From Bradyrhizobium sp. AUGA SZCCT0283 (GTDB taxonomy: Bacteria > Pseudomonadota > Alphaproteobacteria > Rhizobiales > Xanthobacteraceae), in contig NZ_JAFCLU010000006.1 of assembly GCF_018130385.1 (NCBI RefSeq), forward strand, positions 225,350-289,349: a stretch of DNA of 64,000 nt, read 5' to 3'. The notes under the pieces are model-generated. The model was not told the origin of the DNA, made no database searches, and saw only the letters and a list, made by a program, of their open reading frames with translations. The position numbers and the translations under genes are program-made. Positions within the stretch are counted from its first letter, which is position 1. Each line of letters begins with the position of its first letter. This document shows, piece by piece, positions 8,993-17,363 of the stretch.

Positions 8993-9077
8993 CGTAGGAT
9001 GGGTTGAGCTCTTGCGAAACCCTTCACTATCACGCGTCGCAGCTGATGGGTATCGCTTGCGCTCCACCTATCCTGCG
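8993..9077. repeat. Palindromic repeat, GTAGGATGGGT family (decayed copy)
   Basis: CGTAGGATGGGTTGAGC at the left pairs imperfectly with GCTCCACCTATCCTGCG at the right. The inner GATGGGTATCGCTT is shared with the copy at 5159-5240. It lies between two same-strand genes and could reduce read-through into hyuB. Confidence 0.75.
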
Positions 9078-9084
9078 AGGCCAA

Positions 9085-10401
9085 TCAGAGCGTGCCTGCG
9101 ACTTCCTCGAGCGCGCCCGACGCCGCATCGATGATCGCATGTATATCAGCATCCGTCATCGGGGTCGACAATGCCATCAATCCGTAGCCTGCGGCCAGCA
9201 CGCCGCGATTGAGCAGCGCGCGCGAGAACACCGACTGACGCCGCGCTTCCTCTTCGGTCAGATAGGCCGAGCGATAGTCGCGGATCGGGCGATCGGCGAA
9301 GTGAATCTTCAAGAGCGAACCAAGGCCGACGGTACCGCCGGGCACGCCGTGGCGCTTGAACGCGTCGTCGATGCCGTCGCGAACCGCCTCGCCCATCGCA
9401 TCGAGACGCGCAAAGGCCGCGTCGTCGAGCAGCTCCATCGCAGCGATCCCTGCGCGCATCGTCACGGGATTGGCGGAGAACGTGCCGCCATGCGGCAGCG
9501 CCGGCTTGCCCGGGCGCGGATCGAACACCGCCATGACTTCCCTGCGGCCGCCGATCGCGCCGACCGGAAAACCGCCGCCGATGATCTTGCCGAGCGTGGT
9601 CAGATCAGGGTCGATATTCCAGATGCCCTGCGCGCCGCGATAGCCGAGGCGGAACGTGATGACCTCGTCGAAGATGAGCAGCGCACCGACCTCGCGGGTG
9701 ACCTTTCGCAGCGCCTCCAGATAGGCCCGGTCCGCCGGCGCGAGACCGGCACGGTTGGGCATGGGATCGACCAGCACGCAGGCGAGCTCTGGCCCGTGCT
9801 CGCGGATCAGGCTGACGGCGGCTTCCGCGTCGTTGAAGGGAATAGTGACGACGTCGGCCAGCACATTGTCAGGCGTGCCCCTGGCATAGGCCACCGAGAC
9901 CGGCGCGTTGCGGCCCCAGGTTTCCGGTGCCGGATCGAGGCTCACTTCGGCATAGTCATAGGAGCCGTGATAGGCGCCCTCGCATTTGGCGATCTTGGGG
10001 CGGCCGGTATGCGCCCGCGCCGCCTTCAGCGCCATCATCACAGCCTCGGTGCCGGAATTGGCGAACCTCACTTGCTCGACCGACGGCAGGCGCGAGACCA
10101 GCAATTCGGCGAGATCGACCTCGGAGGCGGTCGGCAGGCCGAACGCTGATCCCAGCGCCAGTTGCGCGGTCGCCGCTTTGATCAGGGCGGGATGGGCGTG
10201 GCCGTGAATCTGCGACGTGAAATTGTTGATGCAGTCGATGTAGACGTTGCCGTCGATATCCCAGACCCGGCAGCCCTCGCCGCGTGCGGCGTAAATCGGA
10301 TAGGGCTTCATGAACACGGTGGTGCGGGTGTTGCCGCCGGGCAGGCTCGCCAGCGCGCGGTCGTACATTTTTTGCGATGACGAATTCGGGTCCGGGTACA
10401 T
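9085..10401 (-). CDS. Class III aminotransferase, glutamate-1-semialdehyde aminomutase-like
   Basis: A 438-residue PLP enzyme of the class III (GSA-AT-like) group. It has the substrate-side segment SLPGGNTRTT, FANSGTEAVMMALKAARA for phosphate binding, LLIFDEVITFRLGYRGAQG with the PLP-pairing Asp245, and LTTLGKIIGGGFPVGA with Schiff-base Lys272. The heme-pathway enzyme HemL is similar, but the catabolic surroundings and the NTRTTVF substitution near the N-terminus suggest a secondary aminotransferase or aminomutase rather than HemL. The ATG at 10401 has GGAAG upstream. It heads the leftward group with hyuB and hyuA and is divergent from the SDR gene. The substrate is unknown. Confidence 0.85.
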   Translation of the reverse strand: MYPDPNSSSQKMYDRALASLPGGNTRTTVFMKPYPIYAARGEGCRVWDIDGNVYIDCINNFTSQIHGHAHPALIKAATAQLALGSAFGLPTASEVDLAELLVSRLPSVEQVRFANSGTEAVMMALKAARAHTGRPKIAKCEGAYHGSYDYAEVSLDPAPETWGRNAPVSVAYARGTPDNVLADVVTIPFNDAEAAVSLIREHGPELACVLVDPMPNRAGLAPADRAYLEALRKVTREVGALLIFDEVITFRLGYRGAQGIWNIDPDLTTLGKIIGGGFPVGAIGGRREVMAVFDPRPGKPALPHGGTFSANPVTMRAGIAAMELLDDAAFARLDAMGEAVRDGIDDAFKRHGVPGGTVGLGSLLKIHFADRPIRDYRSAYLTEEEARRQSVFSRALLNRGVLAAGYGLMALSTPMTDADIHAIIDAASGALEEVAGTL

Positions 10402-10436
10402 GCGGGCTTCCAGGAAAGATGGAATTCGGTCCCGAT

Positions 10437-10500
10437 CGTAGGATAGGTTGAGCCCTTGTGAAACCCATCGCCCCGGGAACGGGCATCGATGGGTATCAAG
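10437..10500. repeat. Partial palindromic repeat, GTAGGATGGGT family
   Basis: CGTAGGATAGGTTGAGCCC and the inner GAAACCCATCG / CGATGGGTATC pair match the repeats at 5159 and 8993, but the right outer arm is lost. It occupies most of the short divergent promoter region between the aminotransferase and SDR genes. Confidence 0.65.
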
Positions 10501-10531
10501 CGGCGCTGAAGACCGCGACAGGGAGAACGAC

Positions 10532-11311
10532 ATGAACGTCACGATGAAGGATCGCGTCGCCGCCGTCACCGGCGGCAGCAAGGGCATTGGGCTCGCCGTC
10601 GCGCGGCGATTTGCAGCCTCCGGCGCCAGGGTGGCGATCCTGGCGCGGGGCGCGCAGGACCTGAAGGCGGCGCGGGAACTGCTCGCCAGGGACGGCCTCG
10701 AGGTCCGCGACTACGTCTGCGACGTCTCGAAGGCATCGGACATTGCGAAGGCGCATGAGAAGATCACGGCCGATCTCGGTGGCATCGACATCCTCGTCAA
10801 CAACGCCGGCACGGCGCGGACGATGGCGTTCGAGAACATCTCCGACGAGGCCTGGCAGGAAGACCTCGACCTCAAACTGTTTGCCGCGATCCGCTTCTCC
10901 AGGCTGGTCTGGCCGGGCATGAAGGCGCGCAAATGGGGCCGCATCATCAACGTGCTCAATACCTACGCCAAGGCGCCGGCCGCATCCTCGGCGCCCACCT
11001 CGGTGTCGCGGGCGGCCGGGATGGCGCTGACCAAGGTGATGGCGAACGAAGGCGGCGAGCACAACATTCTGGTCAATGCCATGCTGGTCGGCCTGATCAT
11101 GAGCGATCAATGGGTGAAGCGGCACGCGGCGCAGGCGCCGGACATGGATTTCGAGGTGTTTGCGAAAAACCTCGCCAAGGGCACCCCGCTGGGGCGCATC
11201 GGCACGGCGGAGGAATTCGCCAACATGGCGTGTTTCCTCGCCTCCGAGCAGGGATCGTTCATCACCGGCACCGCCATCAATGTCGATGGCGGCCGTTCGC
11301 CGGTGGTGTAG
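10532..11311 (+). CDS. SDR-family protein lacking the catalytic Tyr and Lys
   Basis: A 259-residue short-chain dehydrogenase/reductase fold protein. It has the cofactor loop TGGSKGIG (residues 13-20), DILVNNAG (86-93) and the C-terminal FITGTAINVDGG typical of FabG-like members. Where the family has YxxxK, the sequence reads PTSVSRAAG: Thr156 replaces Tyr and Arg160 replaces Lys. The usual active-site Ser region (NVLNTYAK) is also altered. It may therefore not be a normal oxidoreductase and could work by another chemistry or as a binding protein. The start is supported by GGGAGAA 6 bases upstream. It is divergent from the aminotransferase gene. Confidence 0.8.
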   Translation: MNVTMKDRVAAVTGGSKGIGLAVARRFAASGARVAILARGAQDLKAARELLARDGLEVRDYVCDVSKASDIAKAHEKITADLGGIDILVNNAGTARTMAFENISDEAWQEDLDLKLFAAIRFSRLVWPGMKARKWGRIINVLNTYAKAPAASSAPTSVSRAAGMALTKVMANEGGEHNILVNAMLVGLIMSDQWVKRHAAQAPDMDFEVFAKNLAKGTPLGRIGTAEEFANMACFLASEQGSFITGTAINVDGGRSPVV

Positions 11312-11330
11312 TGGCCTTGCAGCACCGTGG

Positions 11331-11430
11331 CTTCATCCTTCGAGACGCCGCTGTGAGGCTCCTCAGGATGAGGTCTAGCTAAGGGGTCTCATGGTGAGGA
11401 GCGCGGCAAAGCCGCGCGTCTCGAACCATG
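11331..11430. repeat. Palindromic repeat, CTTCGAGACG family
   Basis: CTTCATCCTTCGAGACGCC at the left and GCGCGTCTCGAACCATGAG at the right, with inner CCTCAGGATGAGG / CTCATGGTGAGG. It is the same family as 2281-2377, including an identical GTGAGGAGCGCGGCAAAGCC core. It lies between the convergent SDR and HU-like genes. Confidence 0.85.
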
Positions 11431-11454
11431 AGCGGGCACGGTGCCCCCCGCGAG

Positions 11455-11488
11455 ACAAAAAGGCCCCCGTTGCCGAAGGCCTTTTCGC
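11455..11488 (-). terminator. Rho-independent terminator of the HU-like gene
   Basis: Read on the minus strand, AAAAGGCCTTC, a short loop and GGGGGCCTTTTTGT form a GC-rich stem followed by a T run, just downstream of the HU-like stop codon at 11494. Confidence 0.85.
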
Positions 11489-11493
11489 TTTTC

Positions 11494-11793
11494 TTAAACC
11501 GCGTCCTTGGCGGCCTTGACCGGGCGGGCCCGGACGATCTTGCGGGCCGGCTTGGCCTTGAACATCATTTCTTCGCCCGTGAAGGGGTTGGTGCCCTTCC
11601 GAGCCTTGGTCGCGGGCTTCTTGACCACGACGAACTTCGCGAAGCCGGGGACGAGGAACACCCCGTTCTTCTTGAGCTCCTTGTGGCCAACGTCAACGAG
11701 CGTGTCCATCACGTTCTTGACTTCCTTCTTCGAAACTTCGGTGGTGGTCGCGATCTTTTCGATCAGCTGCGACTTAGACATTTGGGTAGCCAT
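11494..11793 (-). CDS. HU-family DNA-binding protein with basic C-terminal tail
   Basis: A 99-residue HU/IHF-fold protein. The N-terminal helices (SKSQLIEKIATTTEVSKKEV) and the strand GVFLVPGFAKFVVVKKP are recognisable, followed by ARKGTNPFTGEEMMFKAKP, which forms the DNA-clasping arm and ends in the usual KP. Beyond this is a Lys/Arg/Ala tail (ARKIVRARPVKAAKDAV), longer than canonical 90-residue HU. The start is supported by GGAG 9 bases upstream. It is probably a nucleoid protein that bends DNA without strong sequence preference. It has its own leader and terminator, so it is a single-gene unit unrelated to its neighbours. Confidence 0.92.
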   Translation of the reverse strand: MATQMSKSQLIEKIATTTEVSKKEVKNVMDTLVDVGHKELKKNGVFLVPGFAKFVVVKKPATKARKGTNPFTGEEMMFKAKPARKIVRARPVKAAKDAV

Positions 11794-12219
11794 GGTTGCT
11801 CCATTGATTCTGGCACAGGCGACGATATGGCGGAAACCGCCTAAAAAACAGGGTTTCCGACATTCTGCACAGCTATCTCGCTAGTCGAGTTGAACTGATT
11901 CGTCCAATTTTGGCTGGTTTTTAGGCCTCCGAAGCTGTGCGGAGCCTATTTTTAGGGGGAATCCGCCGCTCCAGCGGGCCTCTTTCCGGACAATCTCAGA
12001 CTGCCACCCGGCCCGTGCCTCTATTCAGACGGGCCTTGAGTTCGCCCGCCAGCGAAAAAACGGGCAGGCCGATTACGCGCTGAGCACGTTGTTTTCAGAA
12101 AGGATTTTCCGCCTCACCTCGCGATTAGAAAATGACTCGCGTTCCCGTTCCAGCGTAACATCGCTCGCAAGGCGGACGTCTGAATGGTCCGCCATCAATA
12201 TTGTGTCCGGAGACTTCGC
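11794..12219. other. 426-base intergenic region with structured leader and terminator-like hairpin
   Basis: No credible protein gene. Two structures stand out. At 11831-11859 CGGAAACC and GGTTTCCG are inverted arms in the 5' untranslated region of the HU-like gene. At 11922-11953 a stem (TAGGcCTCCG / CGGAGCCTA, one bulge) is followed by TTTTTA on the plus strand and so resembles a terminator, although no plus-strand gene precedes it. A short RNA ending there is possible. The remaining ~250 bases show nothing recognisable apart from the ribosome site of the next gene. Confidence 0.45.
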
Positions 12220-13836
12220 ATGGATTTGACGCGCCTTGAGATCAATCGCCGCACCGCGCTGCTGACGTCGGCGGCCATCGCGGCCAACGTGATCAATCCA
12301 ATGCGGGCCTTTGCGCAGGAAACGCCGCGCAAGGGCGGCGTGTTCAACGTCCATTACGCCGCCGAGCAGCGCCAGCTCAATCCGAGCATTCAGGCTTCCA
12401 CCGGCGTCTACATCATCGGCGGCAAGATCCAGGAAAACCTCGTCGATCTCGACGCCAACGGCCAGCCGGTCGGCGTGCTCGCCGAAAGCTGGGAGGCCTC
12501 GCCCGACGGCAAGACCGTGACCTTCAAGCTACGCAAGGGCATCACCTGGCACGACGGCAAGCCGTTCACCTCGGCCGACGTCGAATTCACTGCCATGAAC
12601 ATGTGGAAGAAGATCCTCAACTATGGCTCGACGCTGCAGCTGTTTCTGACCGCGGTCGAAACGCCCGACGCAGAGACCGCGATCTTCAAATACGAGCGGC
12701 CGATGCCGCTCAATCTCTTGCTGCGCGCCCTGCCCGACCTCGGCTACATCTCGGCCAAGCACCTCTATGAGAACGGCGACATCCGCCAGAACCCGACCAA
12801 TTTATCGCCGGTCGGCACCGGCCCGTTCAAGTTCGTCAAGTATGAGCGGGGGCAGTACATCATCGCCGACCGCAACGAAAACTACTGGCGCCCCAACGCG
12901 CCCTATCTCGATCGCATCGTCTGGCGCGTGATCACCGATCGCTCGGCCGCCGCGGCGCAGATGGAAGCCGGCGAGCTGCACTACGCGCCGTTCTCCAGCC
13001 TGACGATCTCGGATCTGGCGCGGCTTTCCAAGGACAAGCGCTTCATCGTCTCCACCAAGGGCAATGAAGGCAACGCGCGGACCAACACGCTGGAGTTCAA
13101 CTTCCGCCGCAAGGAGTTGTCCGACATCAAGGTTCGCCGCGCGATCGCGCATGCGATCAACGTGCCGTTCTTCATCGACAATTTTCTCGGAGATTTCGCC
13201 AAGCTCGGCACCGGGCCGATCCCCTCGACCTCGACCGATTTCTATCCGGGTCCGAACACGCCGCAATATCCCTACGACAAGGCCAAGGCAGCCGCGCTGC
13301 TTGACGAAGCCGGCTTCAAGCCGGGCCGCGGCGGCACGCGCTTCTCGCTCAAACTGTTGCCCGCGCCATGGGGCGAGGACATCTCGCTGTGGTCGACCTT
13401 CATCCAGCAGTCACTGGGTGAGATCGGCATTCCCGTCGACATCGTGCGCAACGACGGCGGCGGCTTCCTCAAGCAGGTCTATGACGAGCACGCCTTCGAC
13501 CTCGCCACCGGCTGGCATCAGTACCGCAACGATCCCGCCGTCTCGACCACGGTCTGGTATCGCTCGGGCCAGCCCAAGGGCGCGCCCTGGACCAACCAGT
13601 GGGGCTGGGAGGACAAGAATGTCGACAAGACCATCGATGACGCCGCGACCGAAGTCGACCCCGTGAAGCGCAAGGCGCTGTATGCCCAGTTCGTCAAGGA
13701 AGTAAACACGGAGCTGCCGGTCTGGATGCCGATCGAGCAGATCTTCGTCACCACGATCACGGCGAAGGCACGCAATCACTCCAACACCCCGCGCTGGGGC
13801 TCGACGAGCTGGCACGATCTTTGGCTTTCGACTTAA
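12220..13836 (+). CDS. ABC transporter substrate-binding protein, dipeptide/oligopeptide type (SBP_bac_5)
   Basis: A 538-residue extracytoplasmic binding protein of the DppA/OppA family. It begins MDLTRLEINRRTALLTSAA, whose INRRT motif and following hydrophobic stretch ending PMRAFAQE look like a Tat-type signal peptide. Typical segments are KGGVFNVHYAAEQRQLNPS, LAESWEASPDGKTVTFKLRKG, ITWHDGKPFTSADVEFT, and VRRAIAHAINVPFFI. The start at 12220 has GGAG 8 bases upstream. It is the first gene of a four-gene transporter operon. Relatives bind peptides, opines, nickel or glutathione; the ligand here cannot be told. The oxidase gene converging on the operon suggests an amine or amino-acid derivative. 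Confidence 0.9.
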   Translation: MDLTRLEINRRTALLTSAAIAANVINPMRAFAQETPRKGGVFNVHYAAEQRQLNPSIQASTGVYIIGGKIQENLVDLDANGQPVGVLAESWEASPDGKTVTFKLRKGITWHDGKPFTSADVEFTAMNMWKKILNYGSTLQLFLTAVETPDAETAIFKYERPMPLNLLLRALPDLGYISAKHLYENGDIRQNPTNLSPVGTGPFKFVKYERGQYIIADRNENYWRPNAPYLDRIVWRVITDRSAAAAQMEAGELHYAPFSSLTISDLARLSKDKRFIVSTKGNEGNARTNTLEFNFRRKELSDIKVRRAIAHAINVPFFIDNFLGDFAKLGTGPIPSTSTDFYPGPNTPQYPYDKAKAAALLDEAGFKPGRGGTRFSLKLLPAPWGEDISLWSTFIQQSLGEIGIPVDIVRNDGGGFLKQVYDEHAFDLATGWHQYRNDPAVSTTVWYRSGQPKGAPWTNQWGWEDKNVDKTIDDAATEVDPVKRKALYAQFVKEVNTELPVWMPIEQIFVTTITAKARNHSNTPRWGSTSWHDLWLST

Positions 13837-13860
13837 ACCGATATCCGCCAAGATAGGTTC

Positions 13861-14835
13861 ATGCGCATCCTTGGCCTTGCGGGGCGGCGGCTCGCTGCCT
13901 CGATCCCGACCCTTATCCTGATCCTGATCGGCGTGTTCCTGCTGCTGCAGTTCGCGCCGGGCGACACCGTCGACGCGATGATGGCGCAGATGGGTGGCGG
14001 CGATGCCGCGACCGCCAGGGAGCTGCGCAAATTCTACGGGCTCGACCTCTCGATCCCGACGCAGCTCGGCAATTATCTCTGGCGGCTGGTGCGGCTCGAT
14101 CTCGGCTTCTCCTCGATCTACGGCAAGCCGGTGGCGTCGGTCATTCTGGAGCGGCTGCCGCCGACGATCCTTTTGATGACCGCATCGCTGTCCTTTGCAT
14201 TCTTCTTCGGCCTCGTGTTCGGCGTGATTGCCGCCCGCGGCGTCAACCGCTGGCCGGACACGCTGATCTCCACCCTTGGCCTGATCTTTTATGCGACGCC
14301 GTCGTTCTGGTTCGGACTGATGGCGATCGTGGTGTTCTCGGTATACCTGCAATGGCTGCCGCCCGGCGGCTTCGAGGACATCGGCACGGTGCGAACCGGC
14401 ATCTGGCGCGTGTTCGATATCGCAAGCCATCTGGTGCTGCCGACGCTGACGCTCGGGCTGATCTTCCTCGCGATTTACCTGCGCATCATGCGCGCCTCGA
14501 TGCTGGAGGTGCTCAACCTCGATTATGTCCGCACCGCGCGCGCCAAAGGCCTCGACGAGACCCGCGTGGTGACGCGGCATGTGCTGCGCAATGCGCTGCT
14601 GCCGATGGTGACGCTGATCGGGCTGCAGGCCGGCACCATGCTCGGTGGATCGGTGGTGGTCGAAAGCGTGTTCTCGCTGCCGGGGCTCGGACGGCTTGCG
14701 TATGAATCGGTGGTGCAGCGCGACCTCAATACACTGCTCGGCATCGTGTTCGTCTCGGCGCTGCTGGTGATATCAGTCAACTTCGTGGTCGACCTGATCT
14801 ATGCGCGGCTCGATCCGCGCATCACGGCGGGTTGA
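13861..14835 (+). CDS. ABC transporter permease, DppB type
   Basis: A 324-residue inner-membrane permease. After a first membrane segment (LAASIPTLILILIGVFLLLQF) comes the periplasmic part typical of DppB/OppB, FAPGDTVDAMM and FYGLDLSIPTQLGNYLWRL. Five more membrane spans follow. The coupling motif RTARAKGLDETRVVTRHVLR contacts the ATPase (EAA-type loop). It starts 25 bases after the binding-protein gene and is followed by the second permease 4 bases after its stop. It forms the membrane channel with the DppC-type subunit. Confidence 0.93.
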   Translation: MRILGLAGRRLAASIPTLILILIGVFLLLQFAPGDTVDAMMAQMGGGDAATARELRKFYGLDLSIPTQLGNYLWRLVRLDLGFSSIYGKPVASVILERLPPTILLMTASLSFAFFFGLVFGVIAARGVNRWPDTLISTLGLIFYATPSFWFGLMAIVVFSVYLQWLPPGGFEDIGTVRTGIWRVFDIASHLVLPTLTLGLIFLAIYLRIMRASMLEVLNLDYVRTARAKGLDETRVVTRHVLRNALLPMVTLIGLQAGTMLGGSVVVESVFSLPGLGRLAYESVVQRDLNTLLGIVFVSALLVISVNFVVDLIYARLDPRITAG

Positions 14836-14839
14836 CGCG

Positions 14840-15670
14840 ATGGATGCGGTCAAGCGCTATTTCAGAAGTCCCGCCGCCGTCGCCGGCCTGATCCTGCTCG
14901 TGATCGTGATCGCGATGGCGATCTCGGCCGGCTTTCTCTATCCGCGCGATCCGCTGGCGCTGGCGGGGCGTCCCCTGATCTGGCCGTTCTCCAATCCGCG
15001 CTTCCTGCTCGGCACCGACAATTCCGGCCGCGACATCGCCGCCCAGATTTTCTACGGCGCACGCATTTCGCTTCTGATCGGCGGCGTCGCCACCGCCATT
15101 GCGATCCTGATCGGCATCCTCGTCGGCGCCTTCGCCGGCTATTATGGCGGCTGGGTCGACAATGTCTTGATGCGGATCACCGAGGCGTTCCAGACCTTGC
15201 CGAACTTCGTGCTGCTGCTGGTGCTGGTTGCGGTGTTTGGTTCGACCTTGACCACCGTCACCATCGCGGTCGGCGTGGTGTCATGGCCGGCGCCGGCGCG
15301 GCTGACCCGCGCCGAGTTCCTGTCGCTGCGCAACCGCGAGTTCGTCCAGGCCGGACGGACGCTCGGCATGAAAAACATCCAGCTCATCTTTGGCGAGATC
15401 CTGCCCAATGCGCTGCCGCCGGTGATCGTCTATGCCAGCGTGGTGATGGCCGTCGCAATCCTGCTGGAAAGCGCGCTCGCCTTCCTGCGGCTGTCGGACC
15501 CTAATGTGGCGTCGTGGGGCAACCTGATCGGCCTCGGCCGCGACGTGCTGCGGGTGCAGTGGTACGTCTCGGCGATTCCCGGGATTGCTATCCTCGTCAC
15601 TGTGCTGGCGGTATCGCTGGTCGGCCAGGGCCTCAACGACGCGCTCAATCCGAGGCTGAAGGGCCGATGA
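14840..15670 (+). CDS. ABC transporter permease, DppC type
   Basis: A 276-residue permease. The N-terminal span (AAVAGLILLVIVIAMAISAG) is followed by FLLGTDNSGRDIAAQIFYGARISLLIG, the signature of DppC/OppC proteins, and by the ATPase-contacting loop REFVQAGRTLGMKNIQLIFGEILPN. The start at 14840 was preferred to an upstream ATG inside the previous gene because it yields a normal N-terminus. Its stop overlaps the ATG of the ATPase gene (ATGA), indicating translational coupling. Confidence 0.93.
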   Translation: MDAVKRYFRSPAAVAGLILLVIVIAMAISAGFLYPRDPLALAGRPLIWPFSNPRFLLGTDNSGRDIAAQIFYGARISLLIGGVATAIAILIGILVGAFAGYYGGWVDNVLMRITEAFQTLPNFVLLLVLVAVFGSTLTTVTIAVGVVSWPAPARLTRAEFLSLRNREFVQAGRTLGMKNIQLIFGEILPNALPPVIVYASVVMAVAILLESALAFLRLSDPNVASWGNLIGLGRDVLRVQWYVSAIPGIAILVTVLAVSLVGQGLNDALNPRLKGR

Positions 15671-17298
15671 GCGAGACCGAAGCCATCCTCTCGCTCGATC
15701 GCCTGAGCGTCCGCCTGCCTCGCGGCGCAGACCGGACGCATGCGCTGTCGGACGTGTCACTGGAAATCGCTTCCAACGAGATCCTCTGCGTGGTCGGCGA
15801 ATCTGGCTCCGGCAAGTCGATGATGGCCAATGCCGTCATGCGGCTCTTGCCCAACGAGGTGAAGATCGACGGCGGGCGGGTGATGTTCGAGGGCCGCGAT
15901 CTCTGCGCGGCCACGCTCGCCGAAATGCGCGAGGTGCGCGGTGCCGGCATTGCGATGATTTTTCAGGAGCCGATGACGGCGCTCAATCCGCTCCGCACCA
16001 TCGGCGACCAGATCGCCGAGATGTTTTCGATCCATACTGACTTGTCGAAAGCCGAGATCGGCGACAAGGTGCTCGCTCTGCTCGCGGACGTCCGCATTCC
16101 CGATCCCAAGGTGGCGGCAAGGGCCTATCCGCACGAACTGTCGGGCGGCCAGCGCCAGCGCGCCATGATCGCGATGGCGCTGGCGCTCGATCCGAAACTG
16201 CTGATCGCCGACGAGCCAACCACCGCGCTCGACGTCACCACGCAGGCGCAGATCCTCAAGTTGATCCGCGACCTGCAGCAGCGCCGCAAGACCGCCGTCA
16301 TGTTCATCACCCATGATTTCGGGGTGGTGGCCGAGATCGCCGACCGTGTCGTGGTGATGCAGCACGGCGTCATCGTCGAACAGGGCACAGCCCGCGCCGT
16401 CCTGCACCACCCGCAGCACGCCTACACAAAGCAGCTCATCGCCGCCGTGCCGCCGCTGAAAGCGCCGCCGCCGCGCGCGCTTGCAAGCGACAACATCCTG
16501 ACGATCACGGACGTCTCGAAGACCTATCGCACCGGCGGCTTTCTCGGGCGCGGCGCCCGTGTCACGCCGGCCGTTCGGAACGTGTCGTTCAACCTGCCGC
16601 GCGGCGCCACGCTCGGCATCGTCGGCGAGTCCGGCTCGGGCAAATCCACACTGGCGCGCTGCATCGTGCGGCTGATCGATCCGGACCGCGGGTCCATCGT
16701 GCTCGATGGCAACGACTGGGCGAAGATGACGCGCGAAAAAGTGCGCCGCGAGACGCGCCATATCCAGATGGTGTTTCAGGACCCGTTCGGCTCCCTCAAC
16801 CCGCGCCGCAAGGCGGCCGAACTGGTGGCGCAGGGCCCGATCGTGCACGGCACGCCGCGGCCGCAGGCGATCGCGGACGCGAAGGAACTGTTTTCGCTGG
16901 TCGGGCTCGATCCTTCCTCCGCCGACCGCTATCCGCACGAATTCTCCGGCGGCCAAAGGCAGCGCATCGGCCTCGCCCGCGCACTGGCGCTTAAGCCGGA
17001 TGTGCTGGTGGCGGACGAGCCGGTGTCGGCGCTCGACGTCTCGGTGCAGGCGCAGGTGCTGAAGCTGCTTGCGGAATTGCGCGCGAGGCTGGGCCTATCC
17101 ATTGTGTTCATCACGCATGATCTGCGCGTTGCGGCGCAAATCTGCGACCTCGTCGCCGTGATGAAGGACGGTGAAGTGGTGGAGTACGGTCTCGCGGGCG
17201 AGGTGTTCGGTAATCCGCAGCATCCGTATACGCGCGCGCTGCTCGACTCGATCCCCGGCGGGGAGTTTGCCAGGGAGCATGCGACGGAAGCGGTGTAG
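15667..17298 (+). CDS. ABC transporter ATP-binding protein with two fused ATPase domains (DppD-DppF type)
   Basis: A 543-residue fusion of the two ATPase subunits of a dipeptide-type importer. Domain 1 (about residues 8-260) has Walker A GESGSGKS, signature LSGGQRQRAM and Walker B LLIADEPTTALD. Domain 2 (about 280-530) repeats these as GESGSGKST, FSGGQRQRIG and VLVADEPVSALD. Each has a HDFG / HDLR switch histidine. One polypeptide therefore supplies both ATP sites to the DppB/DppC-type channel. The start overlaps the preceding stop codon. Fused ATPases of this sort are common in the family, so this is not an anomaly. Confidence 0.94.
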   Translation: MSETEAILSLDRLSVRLPRGADRTHALSDVSLEIASNEILCVVGESGSGKSMMANAVMRLLPNEVKIDGGRVMFEGRDLCAATLAEMREVRGAGIAMIFQEPMTALNPLRTIGDQIAEMFSIHTDLSKAEIGDKVLALLADVRIPDPKVAARAYPHELSGGQRQRAMIAMALALDPKLLIADEPTTALDVTTQAQILKLIRDLQQRRKTAVMFITHDFGVVAEIADRVVVMQHGVIVEQGTARAVLHHPQHAYTKQLIAAVPPLKAPPPRALASDNILTITDVSKTYRTGGFLGRGARVTPAVRNVSFNLPRGATLGIVGESGSGKSTLARCIVRLIDPDRGSIVLDGNDWAKMTREKVRRETRHIQMVFQDPFGSLNPRRKAAELVAQGPIVHGTPRPQAIADAKELFSLVGLDPSSADRYPHEFSGGQRQRIGLARALALKPDVLVADEPVSALDVSVQAQVLKLLAELRARLGLSIVFITHDLRVAAQICDLVAVMKDGEVVEYGLAGEVFGNPQHPYTRALLDSIPGGEFAREHATEAV

Positions 17299-17321
17299 CT
17301 GCACTCGCTCTCCTCGACCCC

Positions 17322-17361
17322 GTAAGAGCGGGGCGAGGGAGAAGAGGGTCTCGCCCGCTCG
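17322..17361. terminator. Possible bidirectional terminator hairpin
   Basis: GAGCGGGGCGAG (17327-17338) and CTCGCCCGCTC (17350-17360) are inverted arms in the 65-base gap between the convergent ATPase and oxidase genes. There is no T run, so a factor-dependent stop is as likely. Confidence 0.45.
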
Positions 17362-17363
17362 CA

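Noticed and set aside
9085..10401. Assigning the aminotransferase as HemL (heme synthesis)
   Set aside because: The class III fold fits, but the gene sits in a catabolic operon and the N-terminal substrate segment differs; the assignment could mislead.
11881..12060. tRNA or other stable RNA gene in the HU upstream region
   Set aside because: No cloverleaf arms, T-loop or CCA pattern could be found; only a terminator-like stem is visible.
15757..16956. Minus-strand open frame within the fused ATPase gene
   Set aside because: Shadow of the ATPase reading frame, which carries both complete sets of Walker and signature motifs.
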